DNA of 64,000 nt, taken from contig JASJOG010000029.1 of assembly GCA_030142905.1 (NCBI GenBank), positions 1,307,001 to 1,371,000 on the forward strand, in the 5' to 3' direction. The position numbers and the translations under genes were made by a program. The notes under the pieces were generated by a model, which was not told the origin of the DNA, ran no database searches, and was given only the letters and a program-made list of their open reading frames with translations. Shown one piece after another: positions 23,964 through 36,469 of the stretch (within the stretch, counting starts at the first letter, position 1; every line of letters begins with the position of its first letter). Source of the DNA: Heliopora coerulea (taxonomy: Eukaryota > Cnidaria > Anthozoa > Scleralcyonacea > Helioporidae).

Positions 23964-24583
23964 CCCATCCCAGACGTTTAGCGGTGGAATTGAGGGGAGT
24001 ATTACAAGTTGGAATAAAACTTTAGCCTGGTTAAACGTTGTGTAAAAAATCTGATTACACATAATATACTCTCTTAATTACAAGTGACGTTTCAGTACGG
24101 CCTATCAGGTTTAAAATTTCGACAATGTCCCTGAAATGGGTCTGCTCCCTAAACTGAAATTTTTCTAATTTTTTGGCAAGCAAATTTTCACCCGACCACA
24201 TTAATTTTCCTGAATCAAAGGTTACTTGAGAACAAAGCAAAAACAACGGGGATTCAACAAACAAAAAGGAAACAATTCATTCGTTAAAGAGTTGAATAGC
24301 GTCTTTGTAAGCCCGGAATGAAATTTAATCCCTTTAGAGATTTGATTGCTGGGACAGATGAATTACTAAACTTAACGTTTTGACTATTTAATTATATTAT
24401 GATAATTTACTCCAAAAGAGTTACTAGCGACTGAGAATCCATATCCCAGATTCTGATGACTGGCTTTGTATATCAGATTTCATTTCTAGCCTTGAAGAAT
24501 TACCAAAATCATCCATTCTAATAAATCTGTCAAATGAGGTTTTGATGATATGATAAAGAAAAACAATACTTAAAAATAAGAGG
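23964..24583. other. Unassigned spacer
   Basis: Flank of the Penelope insertion up to the start of repeated unit D. No gene or repeat recognised. Confidence 0.4.
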
Positions 24584-26310
24584 ACGCAATACTATTTTCT
24601 GATTATGATCCAATCACGTGAACAGAAATCTTTTTCAAGTTTTTACGCCGCGACTGGTTTCAGTACTTCGTCATTTTGTATGGGAGTATAAACACTCAAC
24701 CAAAACGAAAAGAAACAAAGAGAAGCGTTACCAGGTGAGTACTTCAGTCTTCCATGCTTAATCTTCATAGCACACAATCATTTATATGACTTGTTGTTGA
24801 CGTAAATGGCATAGGTGACACATTAACACTTCCTCTTACTTCCACAGAACTTTCTAAGAAATGTTACTGATGCATTCCAAACGAGAAACTGTTCTAAACC
24901 GCTTCATAAATCATATATAATGTTTCCAATTGCAATACGAAATAGTTAAATATCTAGACAGACGGCATTAAAGTTTGCGTTGCTTCATTGCTGCAAACGG
25001 TCCAGTAACAGGACGTTAACAGAATATTCACATATTAATGATCAGTAAATGATGAATTTTGTTTGATTTCTTATAAATAAATGCAAATTGGCTCGGCTAT
25101 TATAAAGAAATACTTGCTTAATCTTATATTGATAGATGGAGCGTCATTTGTAGATACTGATATGTAAACATGTATGAAACTGTGTGTATACATACTTAAG
25201 GAGACCGCGAAGACTATATTGATACAAAGAACGCGACATAATTCTCGCCATCATGAGGTATGACGATACCGTGACGTACACAAACCTCAGAGAAGATCGA
25301 ATGTTTTCTAGGAAAGCAAAATTCTTCTAAAATCCAACATAATATGATTGCCATGTCTTCAATGCAAAATATTTGTGGTATGCATTCTCGTTCCAATGAC
25401 GTGTAATGCAATCAATCTACTTGTTCTAGAATCTTTTGTAGGTTTTAAACCACTTCAACTTCAATTAATATTTCCGAGAGCATATTTTGGAGCCTGGTTT
25501 AGAAAAACCTCAATAGTCCCACATTTTAAATACATTTTATTTACAACATTTCACAAAATATTTAATAATTATTGCAAAGGGTTCGTACCCACCCGACAAA
25601 ACCTTAGAGCTTCTCGGTGCTAAAATGCTAGATATATTGTATAAACATCATTTTCAACTATGTTTACTATTAAGTGCGAAAGAAGAATCAAATTAGACTT
25701 TCATATAAGGTCTGTTGAAGTAACTTCATAATACAAGATTTTATTAATAAGAAGAATAAGAAATAGCTAATAATTTCAAGCCTTTCAGTATGACTTCACG
25801 TTTTTGCTGCAAAGATGGAGCCTTTTTGTTTGTTCTTATGTAATTTTTTTCCTCCTTAAGATATTCATATCTACTTCTTACATATGTTTATATGCTTGGT
25901 GCTATTATGTTGCGAACCAACAAGGCCAGCTAGTTAAAAATACGAATAAACCCTAAATAAATATCCCAACCCAGTCCATATCCTGAGAATTCTGCTAACT
26001 AGTATTGTCTCAAATGTATGATTAATTGCCTAATGAACAGCCTTGCCTAAATTTGCAACCTATAAAGTGTTAGGTAAGCTATGCGTATCCTTTTACAGAC
26101 CGTTATTTCGGACATTCTGTTTGAAATCAAAACCGAATTTTTAAAATTACCCGTGAGGTAATCTTTGAAAATTGGGAAACCAAAACGTTTTCACTGAGTC
26201 GATAAAGTAAGCAGATCAAAGAACTGAGCTTGTAACAGGCAATCAGGGTCCGTTTTCAATCCCAACCAGGCGAAGAACGCTTTAGCTTTTACAATTCTCC
26301 CTATCATAAA
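24584..26310 (+). other. Repeated unit D: candidate gene with conserved promoter and exons
   Basis: Near-identical to unit C (constant offset 10,097) and diverged from unit B. Shared signals: TATAAAC at 24,687; 5' splice site CAG|GTGAGT at 24,735, exactly 48 bases later; acceptor TTCCACAG at 24,847 (113-bp intron); and a 66-base block 25,312-25,377 between AG and GT. That block is open in one frame in all units (around NSSKIQHNMIAMSSMQ) and changes less than its flanks. The second exon holds a 19-codon ORF at 24,861-24,920 that is broken in unit B, so it may be a uORF or noncoding. The product is unknown; a noncoding RNA gene is equally possible. Confidence 0.5.
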
Positions 26311-26315
26311 GTTCC

Positions 26316-26614
26316 AATCATCCTCAGGGTATTATGAAATGATAACTTCTTGAAGTTATCATTTCATAATACCCTGAGGATGATTCTGAAATAGAATTGA
26401 AACACTACACATCCATCCTCATGGATAGCGTTAAGTTGTCGCGAGAATATTTCGTGCACTTAAATTGGATAAAAACTCGCTTCCAATCCCTGTGGACTCG
26501 ATAGCTCAACAGGTAGAGCGGCGGACCAGTATCCCGAAGGTGCGAGTTCAAATCCCGCTCGAGTCAACATTTTTCAGTTGACTTCGGCAGTGTAGGTTAA
26601 TTATAAAGTTCCAA
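26316..26614 (+). mobile_element. ~297-bp SINE/MITE-like insertion with tRNA-like core
   Basis: Absent from the matching site in unit C (36,413). It is bounded by the 12-bp direct repeat ATAAAGTTCCAA (26,306-26,317 and 26,603-26,614). It starts with a 34-bp perfect inverted repeat (26,316-26,349 / 26,352-26,385) and ends with a tRNA-like sequence. There is no coding capacity. A long target duplication fits retroposition; the hairpin terminus is unusual for a SINE. Confidence 0.8.
26495..26565 (+). repeat. tRNA-like core of the 297-bp insertion
   Basis: The acceptor stem GACTCGA/TCGAGTC pairs at all seven positions. The D stem GCTC/GAGC is intact, and the T loop is TTCAAAT. The anticodon loop CCAGTAT has C at position 33. 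AGTCAAC ... GTTGACT forms a hairpin right after it, with a T5 run in the loop. This tRNA ancestor differs from the 8 kb and 18 kb copies. Confidence 0.55.
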
Positions 26615-26679
26615 ATTTCACCTTGATACTAAACCAAGCAACTAGGCCATCTGGTCTTGGTGATTACTAGACATGATAT

Positions 26680-28641
26680 AGTGATAGGGAGCCAGCTGAT
26701 AATTATAGGGGCATTTCGCTGCTGACCATTCCAGGTAAATGGCAGGAAAGATTAGTATATCATGCAGTGTACGGTCAGGTTATGGACTTTATACACACTT
26801 CTCACCATGGTTTTCTTAAGGGCAGACCATGCTCAACACAGCTTTTTTTGGGTCCAACATGACTGGCTTAAGACTCTTGACAGCGGCAACCAAATTGATG
26901 TAATTTTCTGTGACCTTTCCAAGGCTTTTAACCTTGTTTATCATGATATCCTTCTCTCTAAGCTTTATAACTATGGAGTTCATGGTAGACTATTAGGTCA
27001 GGGGCCGCGCAGGGGGAGGGGCAGGGGGCTTTAGCCCCCCCTCACTTTTTACCTTAAGAAAAACAATTTATTTTCAGAAAACTGAATTTGCCACAAGAAA
27101 AAAGCTAAATGTTAATAGATTGCATGTATAAACTGCTAATGTAAACTGCTAAAATGTAATATAAAGTATCCCAAAAATTTAAAGAATCCCATACCAACGG
27201 TGATCAAAACCATTGTGCCCCTCCAACCTTTTTGAAACCGCAAAAAGTGCCCTTTTCAAGCATAAAAGTGCCCTTATTACAAAGAAATGCCTTTTATAAC
27301 AAAGTGTAACGCATCAGTTTATGCCCTCTTATTTGGGTCTACAGATTAAAAGATACATAAAAATATGAAGAAGCAAAACACATTGAACAATATCAGTTTC
27401 GGTTTGTTAGTCTAGCCAAAAAACCAAAGCTTTTCCTGTTGAATCACGTATCCAAGAATCCCGAAGTAGCATCAGAAATCAATCAATTGATAGAATCGGT
27501 AAAGCCAGCGACATTGCACAAAGACATTTAAGTTGACGATCTTCAGCTCTACTAAAATACAAATCATGGTTTGTGCCGAGAACCATACATATTGCGTTTC
27601 CATTTAATTATTTTGCATTATATACTACATTTATACTTGTTACATTTCACGATTTGTTTCTCAAACCGAATATTATGATGGTTGTAATAATAATTGTTTG
27701 TTAATTAAAACATCTCTTAAAATGCAAGAAGTATTGTTTTAGTGCTTTAGCGATTTCATTTACGTGACCGTATGCCTCTTGACTCCCTAAAAATTTTCGT
27801 GCGTATTGAAAGACATCTGCTCATTCCCTTTCGAACCCACCCCCCCCCCCTCCCCACTTAAAAAGCTGATCCATGGCCCCTGTAGATTGGTGGAGGGACT
27901 ATCTTACTAACCGTCTACAGACAGTGGTGATTCATTAGGAGGTTTTCTAAGGGCTCTTTACTTTGTCCTTTATTTTTTATAGTCTATATTGACGATCTAC
28001 CAGAAGTAACAAGTGAGGATAGCAATATGGCTTTGTATGCTGATGATAGTAAGATGTATAAGGTGATTAAGACACCATGTGATCAATCAGTATTTCAGAG
28101 AGATCTGGATAGGATATACGATCGGTGTGAAATAAATAAAATGAAAGTCAATACGATGAAGTGTAAGTTTATGAGAATCACAAAGAAGAAAAGTCCTGCG
28201 AAAAGCGTTCCTGATGATGACTAAAACTTAGTCAAAACGTAGAATTAAAATGATATCGCTTTTCGGAGTTACCGTTGTTGTGGATTTAATTAGAACACTC
28301 AGTGGTTCCTGTAATTAAAAGTCCAGCCATTAGTGACTATTGCATCAATGCTCGCAAGTTGGAGTGTGTACAGTTACATAAGGACCTGGGTTTAACTATT
28401 AGGTCTCGTTTATCTTGGAATACACACTTAGATGTTATAACTGGCAAAGCCAATAAAGTTCTTGGTTTGGTGAAGAGGACTTCCAGGGTATCGAAGGACA
28501 TTGGAACTTTAAGAACATTTTATTGTGGCCTGGTTAGGCCTTTACTTGAATAGTCTTGTGAAATTTGGAATCCATTTACACAGCGTTACATCAATAGGTT
28601 GTAGGCTGTTCAATGGAGAGCAACTAAATGCATTCTTAAAT
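26680..28641 (+). pseudogene. LINE reverse transcriptase fragment in unit D
   Basis: Plus-strand RT blocks: AISLLTIPGKW-type sequence near 26,705, WVQHDWLKTLDSGNQ, VIFCDLSKAFNLVYHDILLSKL, LYADDSKMYKVI, and the thumb LGLTIRSRLSWNTHLDVI with FYCGLVRPLLE. It is interrupted by an 884-bp insertion (26,999-27,882), has several stops and frame changes, and stops abruptly at about 28,641, where the unit C copy continues. The 5' part and endonuclease are absent. Confidence 0.75.
26999..27882 (+). mobile_element. hAT-like insertion inside the LINE
   Basis: An 884-bp segment absent from unit C. Ends are CAGGGGCC and GGCCCCTG (8-bp inverted), with G-rich then C-rich subterminal tracts including a C13 run near 27,840. 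No transposase frame is readable. A target duplication could not be fixed with confidence. Confidence 0.55.
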
Positions 28642-29148
28642 CCATTCTCAGACTCAAAAATTCATGGATCTTAACACTTTCATGCCACTACCTATAGTCG
28701 ACTAATGAACGAGGCTATTGACTGCATGGTAAGACAGTGATAGTCACGGTTACATTCCTGCTAACCCAACAGCAGACTTGTCCTGTCATGACTGCACGTC
28801 CGCCATTTTAATACTCACATTCGACTAGAGATGGCAATGGGGAAAACCATTTGCCATAAAATAGAAAAGGCCAAAGAGTTGTGCACTCACAAAAACATAT
28901 AAAAAAGAAACGCACGAACGTTTCAAGCACAGAGCCTTCCTCGAAAACACCAGCTTCCCGCTTATATACATTTTTTGGCAATACACAACCCTTGGGCTGT
29001 TTCTATTTGATAAACAACCGTCTACGCAGCAATCCTTTTAGATTACATTTGGCATAAAGCCAGTTTGCATCGTCTGCCTGTCTTTGCATACTGTTAACTT
29101 AACTGAGTTGACCTTGACGTTATCTTACAAGTTCAACTTCAAGTAGAA
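28642..29148. other. Unassigned sequence
   Basis: Sequence between the LINE truncation point and the mariner element. It has a repeat-like feel (GCACGAACGTTTCAAGC) but no element I can name. Confidence 0.3.
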
Positions 29149-29152
29149 TATA

Positions 29153-29717
29153 CAGGGTGTCCAAAAAAAAATGTATACACACTTTGAATGATTATAAATA
29201 CAGTATTTATCAAGACATATCTAAGTTTTATAACCCAAGTTAAAGAAGACAAGTGTAGAATTTTTTGAGTTATCGCAGGTGTTCGAACTGATGACCGTTC
29301 TGGTCCAGGCACTGCTGATAACGCGGACAGATGGAAATGCAAACATTGCGAATTATGATCATTTCATTTGGTATTTGGGTGCATTCTCTTTCAATTGCTG
29401 CTCTCAACTCATTGATTGTTACAGGTTTTGTGCTACAAACCTTATCTTTGACGTATCCCCATAAAAACGTCCACAGGCGTGAGGTCTGGTGAACGTGTGG
29501 GGGAATTCATTGCTATATCTTCACCCAATCCATCTGTTCGGCAGATTTTCGTAAGTTAGGCTCTCATATCACGATGGTAGTGGGAAGGTGCTCCATCTTG
29601 CTGGAAATAAAACTCCTCATCTCCAAATTGCTCACGAATGCGTGGCATTCGAAAGAAAGTTTGTTATAGTGAGTTATCATCATTCAAAGTGTGTATACAT
29701 TTTTTTGGGACACCCTG
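29153..29717 (-). mobile_element. Internally deleted mariner-like element
   Basis: Terminal inverted repeats of about 39 bp (CAGGGTGTCC ... and GGACACCCTG preceded by a T-run and GTGTGTATACAT) are flanked by TA target sites at 29,151-29,152 and 29,718-29,719. The minus strand keeps only the C-terminal part of a mariner transposase: FYFQQDGAPSHYHRDMR with the second catalytic Asp and RSPDLTPVDVF with the third, 36 residues apart, broken by one stop between them. The N-terminal HTH and first Asp are gone, so it is non-autonomous. Confidence 0.85.
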
Positions 29718-29719
29718 TA

Positions 29720-31149
29720 TTCCAAAGCTCTTGTCACTGGCTAATCAGATTCCTGATTTCCCTATGAAACGTACACGAATTTGCTCCTTGTTTATTTGCT
29801 TTCTCGTCAATAAATAAGTTTGATTAATTATCTAACTAAAATACTTCTTTGTCTGGTCATAAACTCGGATGTTGCTTCCTTAGACTCGTTCTAATGAGGC
29901 AATGGTCTTAGGAACACAAAGCTTAGCTGATAATAAATAATTATTGAATGAGTCTGAGCGTGATATAAAGAATTATCCAGACCAAGGGTAATGTTATCTG
30001 CCGAAGCAGAAAGCTGAGGATGATAAAATTGACCGAAGTCTGGATAATTCTCGATATTATGCGTATGATAAATCAAATAATTGTTTTATTATACATTTAA
30101 AACATCAATAGATGCAAGCAAAGATTTCCAGTACAAAGACTCGTGTGATTAACTTTCCAAACTGCTGAAAGCCATTTCTGCTGTTTTGTAATTTTCCGTA
30201 CCTTGAGATGGTTACGTCATCAGCGTTATCAAGTTACCTCAAAGGTTAAAGGGTTGAAAGCATATTTATCTCCCGTTTACACCAAAACAGTTTCGGTACG
30301 GTAGGGGTGCCGATTGTTTTCCCCCCGGTACGGCACATTTACATTTACTTATTTGCCGTACCGCTTTTGAAAATGGCGACCCATGCCGAGTTCGGCTATA
30401 CCTTGCAATGCACATGCTGAGTTTTCAATACAACATGGCGTCTGTTGACACTGCGAAAAGCCATGCTATAGTCTTATTATAAAAGAAAAATTATTAATGA
30501 GGGGAATCGGCAATCAAGGTAACTTCGAAAATTTCAGGTAAACGACAGATTTTTTTTATTGTTTTTTGTTTTTTGGGGGTTTTTTGTTTTGATTTTTTGG
30601 GTTTTTTATTGTATTGTTTACATATTTCGGAAAACTTATTCCATGTTCATTTAATGATATGAATAACTAATTCATCTACGGTCTATATATGAACTTACGA
30701 TATGCTAATTAAAATGACACGGTATAACTTACCATATTGATTTATCACAAGCTTGAAATACGCCGGTAATATGAAGAATTACAAAGCATGTGTAAAGTAA
30801 TGTTTACAAGGATTACTCCTCTTGCTCTTCATATCTTGCCTAATTGAAATTTTATTATGCCTAATGTATAGTAGAATGATATTAATGGTCGTCTGTTGGC
30901 GTTATGGAATGCCCTTCGATGCAAATGGTTACGTATCTATGCTAATAAATGTCGATTGAAGAAAATGAATGTATTTTTGCGTTAATGAGTTTGAGGTTGG
31001 CGTTAATGATAGTATATTTTCTGGTAATGAACAGCAAAAGGTGTAATCATACACTGATTGATCGAAGTGAAGCGGAAAGATTGCGAAATATGTTCCCAAT
31101 AAAAAAGATGTGATTACCTTTGTGCTTTTAAAAACATAAGAGAACTTCA
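29720..31149. other. Unassigned sequence with T-rich tract
   Basis: 30,548-30,612 is a T/G-rich low-complexity run. 30,268-30,360 has TTTACACC...GGTACGG motifs that loosely resemble the MITE at 16,426 but without a matching second end. No gene is supported. Confidence 0.35.
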
Positions 31150-32290
31150 TTATTCAGCACTGTATTAAAAAGAACACTCGTTTACATGCGGCATGCAATT
31201 TTCATCATTATTTTTTTTTTGGTTCGTTAGCATTTTTTAACCAGATTAGCTGTAGTATTTTAATATGACTCCATGATATCGAGAAGGTCACGAAATTGAC
31301 ACACAAGTGTGTTCCCATAACATACTGTCAGTTGTACTGTGTTGCATCAGGGAAAAGAAAAGTTTAAAAAATAGGGTGTTATTTTCAAACCATTCATTGT
31401 TATTTTTGTATTTTTTTATACCTTGAAATATTCCTTTCATTCTCTTATACGTTCTAACATGCTAGTTGGTATGTATTCCACCCTTGCAAGGCCAGGTTGT
31501 TAAAAATACGATTATCATTAATCCAGGATTATCTGTTAATGTATCGTTTCAGTTCCGCGTATTTTTGTTGACTAGTCGAGTTTAACTTTCATTGTAGAAA
31601 ACCTTTCTGAACCCATCTAAGGTTCTTAATAGAAAATTCCAGCTTTCTTTTGTTGTATGTTAAGAAAATCTTAATAACATAACAACTTCAACATCAATTG
31701 TATGAGTGTTGATTTTTGAATGTCCAGCCATGGATAACTTGCATGGCAAAGCCATAAGTGAGTGACATCGGTGACACTGATTCGTTACTAAACAAGTCCC
31801 TGTTTACATGATACAACAAGAAGAATTATAAGTTAAAACTGCCGAACTCTACTCAATCAGCAAAATTATCAATGTAACTAGAGTTAACAGATCCAACGTG
31901 GGTTTTAATACTTAAAATTTGCCTATAAAGCTGTCATTTATTTGCTGCATGTTCTGGAGATAACTCTAGCACAAGTTGCATAGGAGGAATTAAGGGAATG
32001 GGAGGAGAACGATCGCCCTTCTTTTTCAAGAGAATTACATGTACTACCCTAGCTCTGCAGATGCGTTCTGTACCTTTCCCAATTGACCTCATGAAGAAGC
32101 ACTTCGTACAGTTCGTACAGTTATCTTTTGGGAAACACTGAAAAGGCTATTTCAGATTTCGAAAATTGAAGAAAATTTCACAGGGAGCACGCACCGCATG
32201 TCCACATAACGACATTTCGTGACATGTGAAATATTGAGTCGTAATTTGTCACAGGGTCGTAGACGGCCTAACTCCATTCCTATATTTAGA
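31150..32290 (+). other. Repeated unit A (3' half)
   Basis: Colinear with the 3' half of unit B (33,540-34,680), strongly diverged. Landmarks: AGAACACTCGTTT, ATCGAGAAGGTCA, GTTGCATCAG, TAATCCAGGATTATC and CTTTCTTTTGTTG. The promoter and exons of the unit are not present in this copy. Confidence 0.7.
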
Positions 32291-34680
32291 CGAAATGACG
32301 TAATGCAATTTTCGGAACGTGACGCAATCACGTAAACACAGACGTCTTTTTCAAGCTTTTACAACGGCATTAGTTTCTGTACTTTGTGATTCTCGTATGA
32401 GTATAAACACACCTCCAAAACGAAAAGAAAGATAGATAAACTTTTTCAGGTGAGTGTTTTACCCTGCCATGCGTATTCTCACATCACACTATCTTATTCA
32501 TGAACTGTTGTTGACGTAAATGGCGTAGGTGACAAGCTAGCACTTCCTCTTTCATCTACAGAACTATCTAAGAAATGTAGCTATGATGCATTCCTAACGA
32601 CCAACTGTTCTAAACCGCTTCATAAACCATGTACAAATTGCTCCAGTTGCAATACGAAATAGTTAAATATCAAGACGAACAGCGTTGAAGTTTGTGTCGC
32701 TTCATTGCTTCGGTCTGGTAAGATGACGTTTACCGAATATCCACTTATTCGTGATCAGTAAATAACGAAGTTTGTTCGATTTCTTATAAGTAAATGCAGA
32801 TTGGCTCAGCTATTATGAAGAACCACTTGCTTAATCTGATATTGATAGATGGAGCGTCATTTGTGGATACTGATATGTAAACATTTATAAAACTATGTGT
32901 GTATACATACTTAAGGAGACCGCGAAGACTATATTGATACAAAAACGCGAGACAATTCTCGCGATCAAGAGGTATGACGATGCCGTGACGTACACAAACC
33001 TCAGAAAAGATGGAAAGTTTTCCAGGAGAGCAAAATTCTTCTAAAATTCAACATAATATGATTGCCATGTCTTCAATGCAATATATTTGTGGTATGCGTT
33101 CTTGTTCTAATGATGTAAAGTGGAATCCATCTGTTTGTTTTGGAAGCCATATTGTGTGTTTTCAACCACTTCAACTTCAATGAACCTCTGCGACAGCATA
33201 TATTCGCGTTTGTTTTACAGAAACGTGTACAGTTTCGTGTACCCTGTGATGATCAGACTTTAAAGAAAGTCTGCAAGTGGTTGACATGCAAGTTCATTTA
33301 CAAGATTTCGCAATATTTGGGCGTAAATTTAACCTTGGGTTAAAGTCATATGTAATCATTACAAAGGGTAGAACTCACCATACAAAACCTCAGAGCATTT
33401 CGGTACTAGAAGGCGAGTGAATGCAAATATTTTGTATGAATATCATCTTGAATTATGTTCATATAATCCATTGCGAAAGAATAATTAAATTAGACTTTTG
33501 TCTAAGGTTCTTCAGAGTAACTTTAAAATATAAGGTTTTATTAACAAGAACACTCGTTTGTATTTCGAATAAATTCCTTCAGTCATTTTAGCAGTCGTTG
33601 ACATTCTTTAACCTGAGATAAATCGAAATATTTAATACGCCACGACATCGAGAAGGTCATGAGGTTGACACCACATACTGTCATCTGCACTTAATGTGTT
33701 GCATCAGTGGAAAGGAAAGATTAAAAAATAGCTTTTAATTTTCAACCCTTTCAATATTACTTGAAGTTTTTGTTGCAAGAATCCAATTTTGATTTTATCT
33801 TTTCTTTCTGGAAATATTTCTTTTACTCTGTTCTCTAATGTGCTTATATAGTTTCACCCCTACCAGTTGCTCAAAATAGAATTAATATTAATCCAGGATT
33901 ATCAGTTAATCTATCGTTTCAGATTTGGTTGATCATGTCCAGTCAAGTCTAACTTTCGTTGAGGAAAACCTTTCTGACTCAATCGAGGGTCATTCAAAGA
34001 AAATTACATCTTTCTTTTGTTGCTTGCTAAGGACATTTCCGAAACATTTTCAAAATTTCAGGATTTAGCCAATCGCGTTCTGAACAATCAGGACACGAAT
34101 AATTGTGTGGTTAAACCTTTACTCTGTGGCATAGGTTAGGAATTCCTTATGAAAGAAGTCCTTGTTGACATGCTACAACAGGAAGAATTATAAAACTGCC
34201 ATCATTTACTCAATCAGATGTTTTTCTATCAAGAACTGATCCGTAAAAAATAGATTTTAGTTAATAGGATTTTCCGATAAACTCGGTTTTTGTTGCGTAT
34301 GCCGAAAATAACTTTAGCACCAGTAGCAAATGCGGGATTAAGGAGTAGGGGGAGGATAATCGCATTTCACCCTAAAAATTGTGACACTCATTCAGCAGAT
34401 GCGTTCTGTCGCTTTGCATTACAGTTATCTCCTGGGTAACGCTGAAAACATCCGTTTCAGAGCACAAATTTTTCAAGATATCACGGCGTATGTGTCCAAC
34501 AGATCCACATAAGAACGCCTAAATCTGTTTCGTGTAGAATATTGAGCGGCAAATGTCGTGGAGAGCTACATTCCATTCATATATTAAGTCTGCTACTAAC
34601 TCGATTCAGTTTTTACAATATCACGAGATGTTTCGCATGAGCGACCGGACATTTATTAACCTCAATTTGTGGACTAAATG
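32291..34680 (+). other. Repeated unit B: candidate gene, diverged copy
   Basis: About 2.4 kb. It keeps TATAAAC at 32,402, the donor CAG|GTGAGT at 32,450 (again 48 bases later), an acceptor at 32,561 (112-bp intron) and the 66-base exon-like block at 33,026-33,091 with flanking AG and GT. In that block only three bases differ from units C and D. The small ORF of exon 2 is destroyed (ATG directly followed by TAG), while the splice signals survive. A 67-codon ORF at 33,140-33,343 is specific to this copy. Confidence 0.5.
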
Positions 34681-36450
34681 ACGTAATACTATTTTTTGAT
34701 TATGATCCAATCACGTGAACAGAAATCTTTTTCAAGTTTTTACGCCGCGACTGGTTTCAGTACTTCGTCATTTCGTATGGGAGTATAAACACTCAACCAA
34801 AACGAAAAGAAACAAAGAGAAACGTTACCAGGTGAGTACTTCAGTCTTCCATGCTTAATCTTCATAGCACACAATCATTTATATGACTTGTTGTTGACGT
34901 AAATGGCGTAGGTGACACATTAACACTTCCTCTTACTTCCACAGAACTATCTAAGAAATGTTACTAATGCATTCCAAACGAGAAACTGTTCTAAACCGCT
35001 TCATAAATCGTATATAATGTTTCCAATTGCAATACGAAATAGTTAAATATCTAGACAGACGGCTTTAAAGTTTGTGTGGCTTCATTGCTGCAAACGGTCT
35101 AGTAACAGGACGTTAACAGAATATTTACATATTAATGATCAGTAAATGATGAAGCTTGTTCGATGTCTTATAAATAAATGCAGATTGGCTTGGATATTAT
35201 GAAGAATTACTTGCTTAATCTTATATTGATAGATGGAGCGTCATTTGTAGGTACTGATATGTAAACATGTATGAAACTGTGTGTATACATACTTAAGGAG
35301 ACCGCGAAGACTATATTGATACAAAGAACGCGACATAATTCTCGCCATCATGAGGTATGACGATACCGTGACGTACACAAACCTCAGAGAAGATCGAATG
35401 TTTTCTAGGAAAGCAAAATTCTTCTAAAATCCAACATAATATGATTGCCATGTCTTCAATGCAAAATATTTGTGGTATGCATTCTCGTTCCAATGACGTG
35501 TAATGCAATCAATCTACTTGTTCTAGAATCTTTTGTAGGTTTTAAACCACTTCAACTTCAATTAATATTTCCGAGAGCATATTTTGGAGCCTGGTTTAGA
35601 AAAACCTCAATAGTCCCACATTTTAAATACATTTTATTTACAACATTTCACAAAATATTTAATAATTATTGCAAAGGGTTCGTACCCACCCGACAAAACC
35701 TTAGAGCTTCTCGGTGCTAAAATGCTAGATATATTGTATAAACATCATTTTCAACTATGTTTACTATTAAGTGCGAAAGAAGAATCAAATTAGACTTTCA
35801 TATAAGGTCTGTTGAAGTAACTTCATAATACAAGATTTTATTAATAAGAAGAATAAGAAATAGCTAATAATTTCAAGCCTTTCAGTATGACTTCACGTTT
35901 TTGCTGCAAAGATGGAGCCTTTTTGTTTGTTCTTATGTAATTTTTTTCCTCCTTAAGATATTCATATCTACTTCTTACATATGTTTATATGCTTGGTGCT
36001 ATTATGTTGCGAACCAACAAGGCCAGCTAGTTAAAAATACGAATAAACCCTAAATAAATATCCCAACCCAGTCCATATCCTGAGAATTCTGCTAACTAGT
36101 ATTGTCTCAAATGTATGATTAATTGCCTAATGAACAGCCTTGCCTAAATTTGCAACCTATAAAGTGTTAGGTAAGTTATGCGTATTCTTTTACAGACCGT
36201 TATTTCGGACATTCTGTTTGAAATCAAAACCGAATTTTTAAAATCACCCGTGAGGTAATCTTTGAAAATTGGGAAACCAAAACCTTTTCAATGAGTCGAT
36301 AAAGTAAGCAGATCAGAGAACTGAGCTTGTCACAGGCAATCAGAGACCATGTTCAATTTCTACCAGACGAAGAACGCTTTAGTTTTTACAATTGTCTCTA
36401 TCATAAAGTTCCAAATTTAACCTTTACACTAAACCGAGCAACCAGGCCAC
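34681..36450 (+). other. Repeated unit C: candidate gene, near twin of D
   Basis: TATAAAC at 34,784, donor at 34,832, acceptor at 34,944 (113-bp intron), 66-base block at 35,409-35,474. Almost identical to unit D over more than 1.6 kb, so the D/C duplication (or gene conversion) is recent, while B is older. It lacks the 297-bp and 884-bp insertions of D. Confidence 0.5.
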
Positions 36451-36469
36451 CTGGCTCAGTGATTACTAG

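Noticed and set aside
25214..25411. 65-codon minus-strand ORF identical at 35,311-35,508
   Set aside because: In diverged unit B the frame has a stop and many replacement changes; the conserved part is the plus-strand 66-base block.
30268..30380. Second copy of the 16.4-kb MITE
   Set aside because: Only short motif similarity and no matching second terminus.
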